The notes: generated by a model not told the origin, from the letters alone. Numbered from the stretch's first letter, positions 37,009-45,806 are shown. The stretch: 64,000 nt of DNA from PALSA-129 sp963842505 (GCA_963842505.1 CAWJGZ010000001.1:1984001-2048000), one strand, 5' to 3'. Numbers and translations are program-made.

Positions 37009-37970
37009 TCCTCGTCACTGGAGGCACCGGTTTCGTCGGAAGCCATCTTCTCGATTGGCTCTCGGCGCATGGTGAGCCGGCCCGCTGCCTGCTCCGTCCA
37101 ACCCGGGTTCCGCGCCGCCTGCCGCCCGGTATTGAAGCTATCCCGGGCGATCTCATCACCGGCCAGGGCCTCCCGGGCGCTCTCGATGGCGTCGATACCG
37201 TCATCCACCTCGCCGGTGTCACCAAGGCTCTTTCCCCCGCCGGCTACTACCAGGGCAACGCCCAAGCCACCAAGACCCTCGCCAGTGCGCTTCAGGGGCG
37301 TTCTATTCGCCTGGTGCATGTCAGCAGCCTGGCAGCTATCGGTCCCAGCCTCGATGGCGCTCCAGTGTCCGAAAACGCCATTCCGCACCCCTTCACCAAT
37401 TACGGCCGTTCCAAGCTCGAAGGCGAGCGTATCGCCCGCGCGCTGGCGCCCGATTGCGTGATTGTGCGGCCTCCGGTGATCTATGGCCCCCGCGATACCG
37501 GCCTCTTGCAGATTTTCAAATCCATCGCCCGCGGGGTGGTTCTCGAAATCTCCGGCGGCGATCGCTTCTTCTCCGCCATTTACGTCCACGACCTGGTTGA
37601 CGGCCTGCTCAACGCCGCCCGGAACCCGAATGCTCCTGGCCGGGATTATTTTCTGTCCTTTGCCACGCCATTTGCCTGGTCTGAGTTGAGCGCGGCCGCC
37701 GCTCGCATCATGCGCTGCCGGCCCCGCCTGGTTCGTGTTCCCGTTCCCGTCGCCCGCGCCATCGGTTTTGGCGCGGAACTGTGGTCGCATCTCTCGCGTA
37801 ATCCTGGTATCATCTCGCGAGAGAAGGTAGCGGAAGCCAGTTGCCGGGCTTGGGTCTGCGACCCCCGGCGGGCCGCCGCCGAACTCGGTTTTGTCGCGCC
37901 GACGCCGCTTGAAGCCGGCTTGACGCAGACGCTCGCATGGTACAAGGAGGCCGGTTGGCTGAAATTCTGA
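37005..37970 (+). CDS. NAD-dependent epimerase/dehydratase (SDR); candidate ceramide reductase CerR
   Basis: This extended short-chain dehydrogenase of 321 residues shows the dinucleotide-binding GGTGFVG (residues 6-12), the Asp-binding region LLRP, VIHLAGVTK and the catalytic YGRSK pair (Tyr133, Lys137), followed by RPPVIYGPRD. The family includes sugar epimerases, 3-beta-hydroxysteroid dehydrogenases and the bacterial enzyme that reduces oxidised ceramide (CerR). The presence of a serine-palmitoyltransferase-like gene and a GNAT-like acyltransferase two and three genes downstream makes the CerR role the best guess. Activity on sugars cannot be excluded. The start overlaps the DUF3047 stop, and the next start lies inside its end. 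Confidence 0.8.
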   Translation: MILVTGGTGFVGSHLLDWLSAHGEPARCLLRPTRVPRRLPPGIEAIPGDLITGQGLPGALDGVDTVIHLAGVTKALSPAGYYQGNAQATKTLASALQGRSIRLVHVSSLAAIGPSLDGAPVSENAIPHPFTNYGRSKLEGERIARALAPDCVIVRPPVIYGPRDTGLLQIFKSIARGVVLEISGGDRFFSAIYVHDLVDGLLNAARNPNAPGRDYFLSFATPFAWSELSAAAARIMRCRPRLVRVPVPVARAIGFGAELWSHLSRNPGIISREKVAEASCRAWVCDPRRAAAELGFVAPTPLEAGLTQTLAWYKEAGWLKF

Positions 37971-38857
37971 CGATGGCGCCCGCGCGCATGACGACCACGC
38001 GCTTCTGTCCCGTAGACAAGGTGCTCCTGGGCTATTTCGTCCTCATGGGCATCGTCATCCTGGTTTGGTGGTCTACCCTCCCGCAAGCCCCCGGATTGCT
38101 GCTCTGGCACATCCTCGGTCCCGCCCTGATGATTTATCAGATCAAGCGCCCCAACCGAACCACCTGGATCTTCCGCAACTGGTACCCCCTCCCCTATGTC
38201 GGCTATTTTTACAGGGAAATGGCCTTGCTCATTCCGGCCGTACGGCACGGCGACATCGCGCGGCAATATTCCGACCGCTGGCTGGCCAACCTCGATTTCA
38301 GTTTTTGGCACGTCAATCCCTGCGTATGGCTGGAGCGCATCCAGACGCCCGCGCTCACCGAGTTCGAACAAATTGCTTACTCGCTTTTCATCCCGGCGGT
38401 CATCCTGGTGGCCGTCTTGCTCTGGCAAAAGGGCCGTTTCGAAGAGTTCCAATATTATGCTTTTTTAATCGCTTGCGGATACCTGGTTTCCTACGTTGGC
38501 TACATCCTGGTTCCGGCCCGCGGGCCGCGCTATTTGCTGAAAGACTTACAGCACATGCCATTACAGGGATTGTGGCTCACCAAGTACTTGCAGGACGGCC
38601 TCGACAAGCTCGAATCCTACCACTACGATTGCTTCCCCAGCGGCCATACGGAGCTCACCCTTCTCGCGTGGTGGGGCAGCCGTCTGGTATCAAAACGATG
38701 GTTCGCCATCTATTTTGTTTACACTCCGTTCCTCATTTTTGCTACAGTTTATCTTCGATACCACTACACGGTTGATCTTCTGGCGGGCGCCACGTCGGCA
38801 CTCGTGTTGATTCTGGCGGTCCCGGCAGTGTACCGGAAGTTCTCTAAAGGGGCTTGA
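37955..38857 (+). CDS. PAP2-family membrane phosphatase/phosphotransferase (inositol-phosphorylceramide-synthase-like)
   Basis: This membrane enzyme of about 300 residues has six likely membrane segments. The PAP2 catalytic pieces are VPARGPRY (first Arg), CFPSGHTEL (the Ser-Gly-His) and LRYHYTVDLLAG (the His-x3-Asp). The family includes lipid phosphate phosphatases and phosphotransferases such as the aureobasidin-sensitive inositol phosphorylceramide synthases. With its neighbours it could attach a phospho-headgroup to ceramide. I use TTG at 37955 because AAGGAGG lies four bases before it. ATG codons at 37937 and 37973 are alternatives. It overlaps the epimerase by 16 bases, and the next gene follows in three. 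Confidence 0.82.
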   Translation: MAEILTMAPARMTTTRFCPVDKVLLGYFVLMGIVILVWWSTLPQAPGLLLWHILGPALMIYQIKRPNRTTWIFRNWYPLPYVGYFYREMALLIPAVRHGDIARQYSDRWLANLDFSFWHVNPCVWLERIQTPALTEFEQIAYSLFIPAVILVAVLLWQKGRFEEFQYYAFLIACGYLVSYVGYILVPARGPRYLLKDLQHMPLQGLWLTKYLQDGLDKLESYHYDCFPSGHTELTLLAWWGSRLVSKRWFAIYFVYTPFLIFATVYLRYHYTVDLLAGATSALVLILAVPAVYRKFSKGA

Positions 38858-38860
38858 GAT

Positions 38861-39985
38861 TTGGAAGGCGTTGAAGTGGTTACGGTTGACAACCGGAAAG
38901 CGCTGAAGCAGTTCGTAGAACTGCCGTTCTTATTGCACCACGACGACCCTCACTGGGTGCCTCCCCTGCGGATCGCGGTTAAGGAAGTGCTGGATCGCAA
39001 GAAGCATCCGTTCTACCGCGACGCCGAGGCCGAGTTTTTCCTGGCCCGCCGGGGCGAAAATGTCGTGGGACGGGTGGCGGCCATCGTCGATAAGGCGCAT
39101 AATCGTTTTCACGGAGAAAATGCCGGGTTCTTTGGTTTTTTCGAGTGTGTCAACGACCCCGTCGTCGCCAGCACCCTTCTCCGTCAGGCCCGACGATGGG
39201 TTCTCGCGAGCGGCGCACAGTTTCTGCGGGGCCCGGTGAATCCATCCACGAACTATGAATGTGGTTTGCTTGTCGACGGTTTCGATTCCGACCCCATGGT
39301 CATGATGACGTACAATCCGCCCTACTACGCAGCCCTGATCGAACAGGCCGGACTACGCAAGGCCAAGGACCTCCTCGCCTACAGCCACGACGCCCGCAAC
39401 ATCGATTCCCCGAAAATCAACCGCATCGCCGACCGCGTCTCGCGAACCAGCGGCGTGACGATTCGTCCCATCAACATGAAAGATTTCGATGCGGAGGTCG
39501 CCCGCGTCTGGGAAGTCTATGGCGCGGCTACCGGCGCCTGGGCCCGCAACTGGGGATTCGTTCCCATGTCCCAAGCGGAATTCGCCGTCATGGGCAAGGA
39601 AATGAAGATGATCGTCAAGCCTGAACTGGTCCTCATTGGCGAAGCGGCGGGCAAAGTTGTGGGCTTCGCGCTGGCTTTGCCCGACGTGAATCAGGCCCTC
39701 AAACACGCCCGGGGAAACCTGCTCCCCACAGGCCTGCTCAAAATCCTGTATTATCAACGTTTGATCAAAAGTGTGCGTGTACTTGCGCTCGGGGTCGTGG
39801 AGGAGTACCGTGCCTCCGGTCTGGCGGCGGGGTTTTATGCCACGCTCGTCCGCAATGCCAGGAAGCTGGGTTATGAAGCATGCGAAATGTCCTGGATATT
39901 GGAGGATAATGTACTGATGAATCGCTCTCTTGAGGTGATGGGGGCAAAGCGGTACAAAACTTACCGAATTTATGAATGGAACTGA
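38861..39985 (+). CDS. GNAT-like N-acyltransferase; candidate bacterial ceramide synthase
   Basis: This 374-residue protein carries a GNAT-type core in two halves. The first is FLLHHDDPHWVPPLRIAVKEVLD and RRGENVVGRVAAIVDKAHNRFHGENAGFFGFFE, with RGPVNPSTNYECGLLVDGFD and MMTYNPPYY. The second is ALGVVEEYRASGLAAGFYATLVRNARKLGYEACEMSWILEDN, which is the acyl-CoA-binding turn and end strand. I know related proteins from bacterial sphingolipid gene sets, where one is the acyltransferase that forms the ceramide amide (bCerS). The role rests on neighbours and family resemblance, not on a proven motif. It starts with TTG at 38861 after AAAGGGG. Confidence 0.75.
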   Translation: MEGVEVVTVDNRKALKQFVELPFLLHHDDPHWVPPLRIAVKEVLDRKKHPFYRDAEAEFFLARRGENVVGRVAAIVDKAHNRFHGENAGFFGFFECVNDPVVASTLLRQARRWVLASGAQFLRGPVNPSTNYECGLLVDGFDSDPMVMMTYNPPYYAALIEQAGLRKAKDLLAYSHDARNIDSPKINRIADRVSRTSGVTIRPINMKDFDAEVARVWEVYGAATGAWARNWGFVPMSQAEFAVMGKEMKMIVKPELVLIGEAAGKVVGFALALPDVNQALKHARGNLLPTGLLKILYYQRLIKSVRVLALGVVEEYRASGLAAGFYATLVRNARKLGYEACEMSWILEDNVLMNRSLEVMGAKRYKTYRIYEWN

Positions 39986-39990
39986 GCATC

Positions 39991-41229
39991 ATGCGCTTAT
40001 CGACTAACGACATCACCGGTAAAAAGAAGGGCAGCGCATCGAACGACATTTTCGAGAAGTGCCGCAATTTCACTCGTCCGAGTGATCTGCAACATGCTGG
40101 ACTTTACATGTATTTCGAGGTGTTTGGCGAGCGCGAAGGCTGCGGCGCCGGCGAAGTCCGCATTGGCAAGCGCAAGGTTCTCATGTTCGGGTCGAACGAC
40201 TACCTTGCCCTGATTAACCACCCGAAAGTCAAGGAATCCGCCGCCCAGGCCGTCAGGAAGTACGGTTCCGGCTGCTCCGGTTCGCGCCTTCTCAACGGCA
40301 CACTGGATCTCCACGTCAAACTGGAAGCGGAACTCGCAGCCTTCGTTCACAAAGAAGCTGCCATCACTTTTGGAACCGGCTTCCAGGCCAATTACGGCAC
40401 CCTATCGGCTCTCACCGAAAAGGGCGACGTGATGATTTGCGATCATAACCTGCACGCTTCGCTCGTCGAAGGCGCTCTGCGTTCGGCGGCCCGCACCGTT
40501 CGCTTCCGCCACAACGACATGGAGCACTTCGAACGCTGCCTGGAGAACTGCCCGCCCGAAGAAAAGATTTTCATCGTCTCGGAAGGCGTCTTCAGCATGG
40601 AAGGCGATATCGCCGACCTTCGTGGCATTCTCAAGCTGGCCAAGCCCTATGGCGCCCGGACCTACGTCGACGAAGCCCACGGCATAGGCGTCCTCGGACC
40701 CACCGGCGCCGGCGCGGCCGAACACCTGGGGGTCCTCGACGAAATCGATATCGTCATGGGCACGTTCTCGAAATCCCTGGCCTCCGTAGGCGGTTTCATC
40801 GCCGGCGAACGCGCCGTGGTGGATTACCTGAAGCACACTGCCCGTCCGTTCGTTTTCTCCGCCAGCCTGCCCCCCGCCTCCGTCGCCGCTGTCGGCGCGG
40901 CGCTGGAAATCGTCAAGACAGAACCGGAGCGCCGCCAGCGCCTGCTGCGGATCGCCGGCCTGCTCCGCGAAGAACTCCGCGCGCGCGGCTTTGCCGTGCT
41001 CCCAGGCGAAACCCCCATCGTTCCGGTGGTTATCGAGGAGGAACTGGACACCTGCCGCCTCTGCAAGGCGCTCCTCGAAGAGGGCATCTACGTCAACCCT
41101 GTGCTTCGTCCCGGAGCCACGCAGAACCTGCTGCGTATTTCCTGCACCGCCGCACACACCGAGGCCCACGTCGAGCGCCTCATCGACACCCTGGTACGGA
41201 TCTCCGAGTCGCTCGGTATCGAGCGGTAA
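39991..41229 (+). CDS. Serine-palmitoyltransferase-like alpha-oxoamine synthase
   Basis: This PLP enzyme joins an acyl-CoA to an amino acid with loss of CO2. Family members are serine palmitoyltransferase, AONS (BioF), KBL and ALAS. The 412 residues show MFGSNDYLALINHPKVKESA, GSGCSGSRLLNGTLDLH, HNLHASLVEGA, VDEAHGIGVLG (Asp227) and the PLP-Lys motif GTFSKSLASVGG (Lys261). GTFSKS is the form seen in serine palmitoyltransferases, while BioF, KBL and ALAS usually have GTLGKA. This plus its place after the candidate ceramide synthase argues for the first step of sphingolipid synthesis. The ATG at 39976 is an alternative start. Confidence 0.85.
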   Translation: MRLSTNDITGKKKGSASNDIFEKCRNFTRPSDLQHAGLYMYFEVFGEREGCGAGEVRIGKRKVLMFGSNDYLALINHPKVKESAAQAVRKYGSGCSGSRLLNGTLDLHVKLEAELAAFVHKEAAITFGTGFQANYGTLSALTEKGDVMICDHNLHASLVEGALRSAARTVRFRHNDMEHFERCLENCPPEEKIFIVSEGVFSMEGDIADLRGILKLAKPYGARTYVDEAHGIGVLGPTGAGAAEHLGVLDEIDIVMGTFSKSLASVGGFIAGERAVVDYLKHTARPFVFSASLPPASVAAVGAALEIVKTEPERRQRLLRIAGLLREELRARGFAVLPGETPIVPVVIEEELDTCRLCKALLEEGIYVNPVLRPGATQNLLRISCTAAHTEAHVERLIDTLVRISESLGIER

Positions 41230-41298
41230 ACGGGATAGCGCGGCAAGAACCTGTAAGCGCGCTTCGGCCATAGCCGGCAGTGGCCGAGGCGCCGGCTG

Positions 41299-43764
41299 TT
41301 ACTGCTCCCGCAGAACCGTCACAAGGTCCACACGCGTGGCCCGGCGAGCCGGCAGCAGGCAGGCGGTCAGGCCGACCACCGTCAGCGCAAGGATTACCGC
41401 CGACATCACCACCGGGTCGAGCGGTTTCACGCCGTAAAGCTGGCCGGCAACCACCGAGCGTAGCGCCATCGAACCCGCCACGCCCAGTAACAGGCCTGCG
41501 CCCAGCAGCCACAACGCTTCGTTGACCACCAGTCTCACCACGCCGCCAGCGGTACATCCGAGCGCGGCGCGGATCCCGATCTCGCGCTGGCGCTCGGCCA
41601 CCAGATAGGCCAGCACGCCATAGATGCCTACGCCCGAGAGGAACAGAGCCAGGCATCCGAAGAACAAGGCCAGCGTCAGCGAGGTCCGCCGCGACGCCAG
41701 CGCCAGGTCGCCGCGCTCTTCCATGGTGTGCACATCGAACAACGCCAGGCTCGGCGCCACAGCCGCGAACCGGGTGCGCAGGACACGCAGGATCGAGCCC
41801 GTGTCGCCGCTGGTTTTGATCGCCAGCGCGTAGCCCCTTTGGACGTTCTGCGCGTAAGACAGGTAATACGCTCCCACCGGACTGCCGTTGCCTTCCACGT
41901 CCGCCGTGTGGACGGGGCGGGCAACCCCCACTACGGTCAGCCAGCGGGTGTGCTCGTCGGTCTTCAGGAGGTCGTTGATATCCTGCGGAAAGTACATGCG
42001 CCGGCCGAGCGGGTCGCGATCCGGCCAGAAGTGGTGCGCCAGCCGCTCGTCCACGATAATGGCTCCCGGGGCCGCTTGGCGGTCGCGTTCGTCGAACGGG
42101 CGGCCGGCCACCATCCCGATGTGCATGGCTTCGAAGTAGCCCGGCGTGACCGTCACCTGTTCCGGCGAAATCAGCGACTCTCCCGGTTTCATGACGTAGC
42201 CTTCGGCCAGAATCACGCTATCGCTATGATTGCCGCCCCAAGGGATGGTGGTGGTTGCACCGGCCGCCGCCACGCCGGGAATCGCGCGAATGGCGGCCAG
42301 CGCCCGGTCCATCAGCCCGTTCGCGTCGGCGTCTTTGGGATACAGCGGCTGCGGCACGCTGGTGGCAGCCGTCACCACGCCCTTGACATCGAATCCGGGG
42401 TAGACGCGCAGCAACTGGCGGAAACTGGCCAGGACCAATCCCGCACCGGCCAATAGCACGAAGGCTAACCCGACCTGCGCCACGACCAGGACCTGCCGCA
42501 TGCGGCGCGCCCGCCGCCCGCCGGTTCCCGACCGGCTCTCTTCATGGAGCACTTCGCTGACGCGCGCCCGGATCACCTGCGCCGACGGGATCAGGCCGAT
42601 GACGATCCCGACCAGCGCCGCCGTCGCCAGCATCGCCAGCACCACCACGCCATTCACGCGGACTTCGCCGGCGCGCGGCAGCGTTTCGATCCCCCGGTGC
42701 ATCAGAGCGCGCAACAATCCCGCGCCCAGCGCGGCGCCCGCCACGCCGCCGGCCAGTGCCACCAGAATGCTCTCCGTCACCAATTGACCCATCAGGCGTC
42801 CCGTTCCGGCGCCCAGGGCCAGGCGGGTGGCGAACTCCTTGCGCCGCCGGGTGGTTCGCGCCAGCACCAGGTTGGCGACATTCACCGCGCCGATCAGCAG
42901 CACGAACGCGGCTCCTCCCCAGAGCAGGTAGAGGGCGCCGCGGACCTGTCTTACAAGCATGTCCTCCAGCGGCAACACGGCGGTGTGGAAACCAGCATTG
43001 ATGAGGAGTTCCTTGAAACTCGGAAACCGGTCCAGGTTGGCGCGGTTGAGAGCGTCCACCTGCGACTGCGCCTGCTGGATGGTCGCGCCCGGTTTGAGCC
43101 TCCCGATGTTCTGCCAGTTATTGGAGTGGCGCACTTCCCGCAGCGCCGGAGGGAACGCCGCCGGCAACCAGAGGCGCACATCCGGGTCGATGAAGGTGAA
43201 GCCCGCCGGCATCACGCCCACCACCGTATACGGACGCCCGTTCAACCGGACGCCGCGGCCGAGCGCGGCTTGCGGGCTTCCGAAGAGCGCCCGGCTCATA
43301 CCGTCGCTCAGAATGACCTCCTGGTCCGCTCCCGGCTCGCCTTCGGCATCGGAAAAGGCGCGACCATGGGCCGGAGCCACGCGCAGCAGGCGGAACAGGG
43401 AGGGCGTCGCGAGCATGCCGGTGACTCGTTCCGGCGGACCCTGGATCTCAAGGGTTTGGCCTGACGTGCGGAATAGCGCCTGCTCGGAAAAAACGTGGAC
43501 ATCGCGAAGGCGGTCGTAGTAGTCGCCCGAAGCGCTGTTATAGCCGAAATCGGCGCCCGCCCTCGGGTAGCGATTCGCCATCAGCAGGATGGAACGCGCC
43601 TCCGGCACGGGAAGCGGCCGGAGCAACACGGAGTTGACCACCGCGAAGGTGGCAGTATTGGCGGCGATACAAACCGCAATGGTCAGGATCACCGTGACGG
43701 TGAATCCCCTATCGCCGATCAGTGAGCGGACGGCGTGCCGGAGATCGCGGAAGGAGGATCCCAT
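41299..43764 (-). CDS. MacB/FtsX-type ABC permease, duplicated orphan family (ADOP)
   Basis: This 821-residue permease lacks an ATPase domain. It begins with the short ADOP-type segment DLRHAVRSLIGDRGFTVTVILTIAVCIAANTATFAVVNSVLLRPLP, then a large periplasmic MacB-core region (VTGMLATPSLFRLLRVAPAHGRAFS and VVGVMPAGFTF). The FtsX three-segment domain follows near residues 280-400. A second such pair (periplasmic plus FtsX) occupies the C-terminal half, ending LPARRATRVDLVTVLREQ. This duplicated layout is expanded in Acidobacteriota. Substrate unknown. It converges on the serine-palmitoyltransferase-like gene with a 69-base gap. The partial gene at the right window edge is another member. Confidence 0.88.
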   Translation of the reverse strand: MGSSFRDLRHAVRSLIGDRGFTVTVILTIAVCIAANTATFAVVNSVLLRPLPVPEARSILLMANRYPRAGADFGYNSASGDYYDRLRDVHVFSEQALFRTSGQTLEIQGPPERVTGMLATPSLFRLLRVAPAHGRAFSDAEGEPGADQEVILSDGMSRALFGSPQAALGRGVRLNGRPYTVVGVMPAGFTFIDPDVRLWLPAAFPPALREVRHSNNWQNIGRLKPGATIQQAQSQVDALNRANLDRFPSFKELLINAGFHTAVLPLEDMLVRQVRGALYLLWGGAAFVLLIGAVNVANLVLARTTRRRKEFATRLALGAGTGRLMGQLVTESILVALAGGVAGAALGAGLLRALMHRGIETLPRAGEVRVNGVVVLAMLATAALVGIVIGLIPSAQVIRARVSEVLHEESRSGTGGRRARRMRQVLVVAQVGLAFVLLAGAGLVLASFRQLLRVYPGFDVKGVVTAATSVPQPLYPKDADANGLMDRALAAIRAIPGVAAAGATTTIPWGGNHSDSVILAEGYVMKPGESLISPEQVTVTPGYFEAMHIGMVAGRPFDERDRQAAPGAIIVDERLAHHFWPDRDPLGRRMYFPQDINDLLKTDEHTRWLTVVGVARPVHTADVEGNGSPVGAYYLSYAQNVQRGYALAIKTSGDTGSILRVLRTRFAAVAPSLALFDVHTMEERGDLALASRRTSLTLALFFGCLALFLSGVGIYGVLAYLVAERQREIGIRAALGCTAGGVVRLVVNEALWLLGAGLLLGVAGSMALRSVVAGQLYGVKPLDPVVMSAVILALTVVGLTACLLPARRATRVDLVTVLREQ

Positions 43765-43882
43765 ACAGGCTCATACGCCATTTGATGCCTCCGATGTTGC
43801 AGGAAGTTTGGTTCATTTTGCCCGGTTCCCGGCTCCGGCGGGCCATTTAGAGCATGGTACTTTGTGAACAGAGGAGATCCCG

Positions 43883-44377
43883 ATGACTGTTCCGCTCAAT
43901 GCCATGAGAACGTGGAGCGCGTACGGCACCAAAGACGAGCTGTACCGGGAGCTGCGCGGCCAGTTGGCCGGTTTACTCGCGGGCGAGAGCGACCAGGTCG
44001 CCAATGCCGCCAACACCGCGGCGCTGCTCTACCATGCGCTGCCGGACGTGAACTGGGTGGGCTTTTATTTCCTCAAGCAGGAAGAACTCGTGCTGGGGCC
44101 CTTCCAGGGACTGCCCGCGTGCATCCGCATTCCGGTGGGCAAGGGCGTGTGCGGCGCCGCGGCAAAAACCATGCAATCGTTGGTCGTGCCGGATGTTCAC
44201 GCCTACCCCGGGCATATTGCGTGCGATACGGCGTCGCGGTCGGAGTTGGTGGTGCCGCTGGTGAAAAACGGCGTCCTGGTGGGTGTGCTGGATCTCGACA
44301 GCCCGTCGATCGCGCGCTTCGACGACGCCGACCGCGCCGGCTGTGAGTCGCTCGCCGCCATCTTCCTGAACCGGTGA
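43883..44377 (+). CDS. msrC: Free methionine-(R)-sulfoxide reductase (GAF domain)
   Basis: This small GAF-domain enzyme (164 residues) reduces free methionine-R-sulfoxide and protects against oxidation. The three active-site cysteines are at 80, 90 and 114 (PAC, GKGVC, HIAC). The spacing of 10 and 24 matches the yeast and E. coli enzymes. Other landmarks are NWVGFYFL, GPFQGLPAC, IPVGKGVCG and ASRSELVVPL (substrate region). Catalysis uses Cys90 or Cys114 with resolving disulfides and thioredoxin. The selenocysteine tRNA lies 373 bases downstream, but this enzyme uses Cys. The DUF309 gene follows 13 bases later. Confidence 0.93.
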   Translation: MTVPLNAMRTWSAYGTKDELYRELRGQLAGLLAGESDQVANAANTAALLYHALPDVNWVGFYFLKQEELVLGPFQGLPACIRIPVGKGVCGAAAKTMQSLVVPDVHAYPGHIACDTASRSELVVPLVKNGVLVGVLDLDSPSIARFDDADRAGCESLAAIFLNR

Positions 44378-44390
44378 GCTTCGGTTTGGC

Positions 44391-44729
44391 ATGGACCACC
44401 TGCTCGAGCGCGGCATCGCTCTCTTCAACCGTGGCGAGTTCTTTGCGTGCCACGAGGTGCTGGAGGAAGCCTGGACGCCGGAGCGCGGTCCGCGGCGGCT
44501 GTTCCTCCAATCGCTGATTCACCTGGCCGTGGGCTTCTATCATCACGGCCGCGGCAACCCAGCCGGCGCCGCGCGTCAACTCCGCAAGGGCTTGCGCAAG
44601 CTGGCCGGGTACCTGCCGGTTCACGAAACCATCGATACGGCCCGTCTGGAGCGGGAGGCGCGCGAGGCTCTGGGCCGCATTGAATCCGGCCAGCCGCTTG
44701 CCGTCTACCCTTTGATTCACCTGGGATAA
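44391..44729 (+). CDS. DUF309 family protein
   Basis: This 112-residue all-helical cytoplasmic protein has the DUF309 signature GIALFNRGEFFACHEVLEEAW, with FLQSLIHLAVGFYHHGRGNPAGAARQLRKGLRKL next. These are the conserved His-Glu and Ala-rich helices of the family. Function is not established. It lies 13 bases after msrC and 20 bases before selC, so all three could share a transcript. Confidence 0.85.
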   Translation: MDHLLERGIALFNRGEFFACHEVLEEAWTPERGPRRLFLQSLIHLAVGFYHHGRGNPAGAARQLRKGLRKLAGYLPVHETIDTARLEREAREALGRIESGQPLAVYPLIHLG

Positions 44730-44749
44730 CGGACTGGTAGACTGAATCC

Positions 44750-44843
44750 GGGAGCGTATCTCATCCGGTGGTGGGCATGGTCTTCAAAACCACTGAGCGG
44801 CCGAAACGCCGCTGATCGGTTCGACTCCGATACGTTCCCGCCA
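44750..44843 (+). tRNA. selC: tRNA-Sec (anticodon UCA), selenocysteine tRNA
   Basis: The 94-base sequence has the selenocysteine tRNA hallmarks. The acceptor stem is 8 bp (GGGAGCGT with ACGTTCCC) and the T stem 5 bp (ATCGG/CCGAT). The D stem is 6 bp (CTCATC with GGTGGG, including wobbles). The anticodon loop is CTTCAAA with anticodon TCA, and the long variable arm has a 6-bp stem (AGCGGC/GCCGCT). The 3' GCCA is encoded. The anticodon loop matches that of E. coli selC. It implies selA and selB elsewhere. Confidence 0.95.
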
Positions 44844-44958
44844 CCCCGCAACCGCGCGTCTCGCCAACGGCGTCCGCACGTCGTGATGTACTTAGGAAAA
44901 CAGCAAAATACTCCCTAAATGCAGGTTTTAAAGGACCCAGCACTTCAGGTATATTTAC

Positions 44959-44986
44959 CTCTGAATTCCAAGGAATTCACAGAGGC
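44959..44986 (+). promoter_or_regulatory. Hairpin overlapping the ribosome-binding site of the 44992 gene
   Basis: CCTCTGAATTCC (44959-44970) can pair with GGAATTCACAGAGG (44973-44986), leaving a two-base bulge and an AA loop. The 3' arm contains the AGAGG ribosome-binding site of the gene starting at 44992. Folding would hide it. Confidence 0.4.
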
Positions 44987-44991
44987 ACACT

Positions 44992-45690
44992 ATGAGGTAT
45001 TTCCGGCTCATTGCCCTGGCGGCCCTGGCGTGCGGGTTGATTTCGGGCGACGATCATTCCAGCGGGGCGAAGGATGGCGACAGCAGCCGCCGCACCAACG
45101 CGGGCGCGGGTGTCACCTTGCCGCCGGTGCTGCGTTCCACCGAACCGGCTGACGATGTGGTTCTCACACTGCCCGGCACGGCCGCCAAGGTGACGGCCGC
45201 GGTTGTCCCCGTGCCGGCGCCCGCTACCATCGTGCGCAGAACTCCTCCGCCGGCCGATCCGGAGCGGCCTATCTTGCGGCGGCCCAAACGCACGTATCCC
45301 GATGGCTTCGAAAAAGACGCCGCCGAGTACCTGCATCAGCGCTTGGGCGTCATGACCGAGCCAGACGCGAAGGAATTGCTGGGTGAAGCGTTGAATTCCC
45401 GGCCGGCCTATGACGACGGCCAAGCCGTCAACGGCCGCATCTACGCCTATACCGACCCCACCGGCCACTTCAAGCAGCTCGAGCTGGATTTCGACCAAAA
45501 ATCAGGCCGCTTGCGGACGGTGTTCGTCTATCCCCTGCAAATGACCTGGATGGAGTGCCGCAAGACGTTTGGCTCCAGCGTGCGGGCCACGCCGGCGAAT
45601 AAAGGGCGAACATTTTATTCGTACCTGAACCGCCGCATGGACGTCCTGGTAGACTCCAGCGGCAAGGTCATCAGCCTGGGGATGTATTAG
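44992..45690 (+). CDS. Exported protein of unknown function
   Basis: I do not recognise this 232-residue protein. It has a short signal peptide (MRYFRLIALAALACGLISG; the Cys could be a weak lipobox), a Pro/Ala/Arg-rich low-complexity region to about residue 100, and a C-terminal domain with RLGVMTEPDAKELLGEA, GRIYAYTDPTGHFKQLELDFD and VDSSGKVISLGMY. That last part looks like a small beta-rich fold with the SmpA/OmlA-like order 'G-x-A...Y.D..G'. AGAGG precedes the ATG and is part of a hairpin (44959-44986). Function not inferred. Confidence 0.68.
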   Translation: MRYFRLIALAALACGLISGDDHSSGAKDGDSSRRTNAGAGVTLPPVLRSTEPADDVVLTLPGTAAKVTAAVVPVPAPATIVRRTPPPADPERPILRRPKRTYPDGFEKDAAEYLHQRLGVMTEPDAKELLGEALNSRPAYDDGQAVNGRIYAYTDPTGHFKQLELDFDQKSGRLRTVFVYPLQMTWMECRKTFGSSVRATPANKGRTFYSYLNRRMDVLVDSSGKVISLGMY

Positions 45691-45806
45691 GCCGGAATTA
45701 TTGTTGGGGAATCCGAAACCGGCGGCGCAGTCCGGGCGTTTAACACATAGGCGACCCGCTCCACAGTGAAAGAGCGTATAGTGTAGCTATACAGGAGTCT
45801 CGGACT

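Noticed and set aside
41262..41290. Possible terminator between the serine-palmitoyltransferase-like gene and the ADOP gene
   Set aside because: A TCGGCCA/TGGCCGA stem exists but lacks a T-tract on either strand.
43883..44377. Possible selenoprotein next to selC
   Set aside because: The enzyme has Cys at all three active positions and ends normally. No in-frame UGA extension with a conserved tail is seen.
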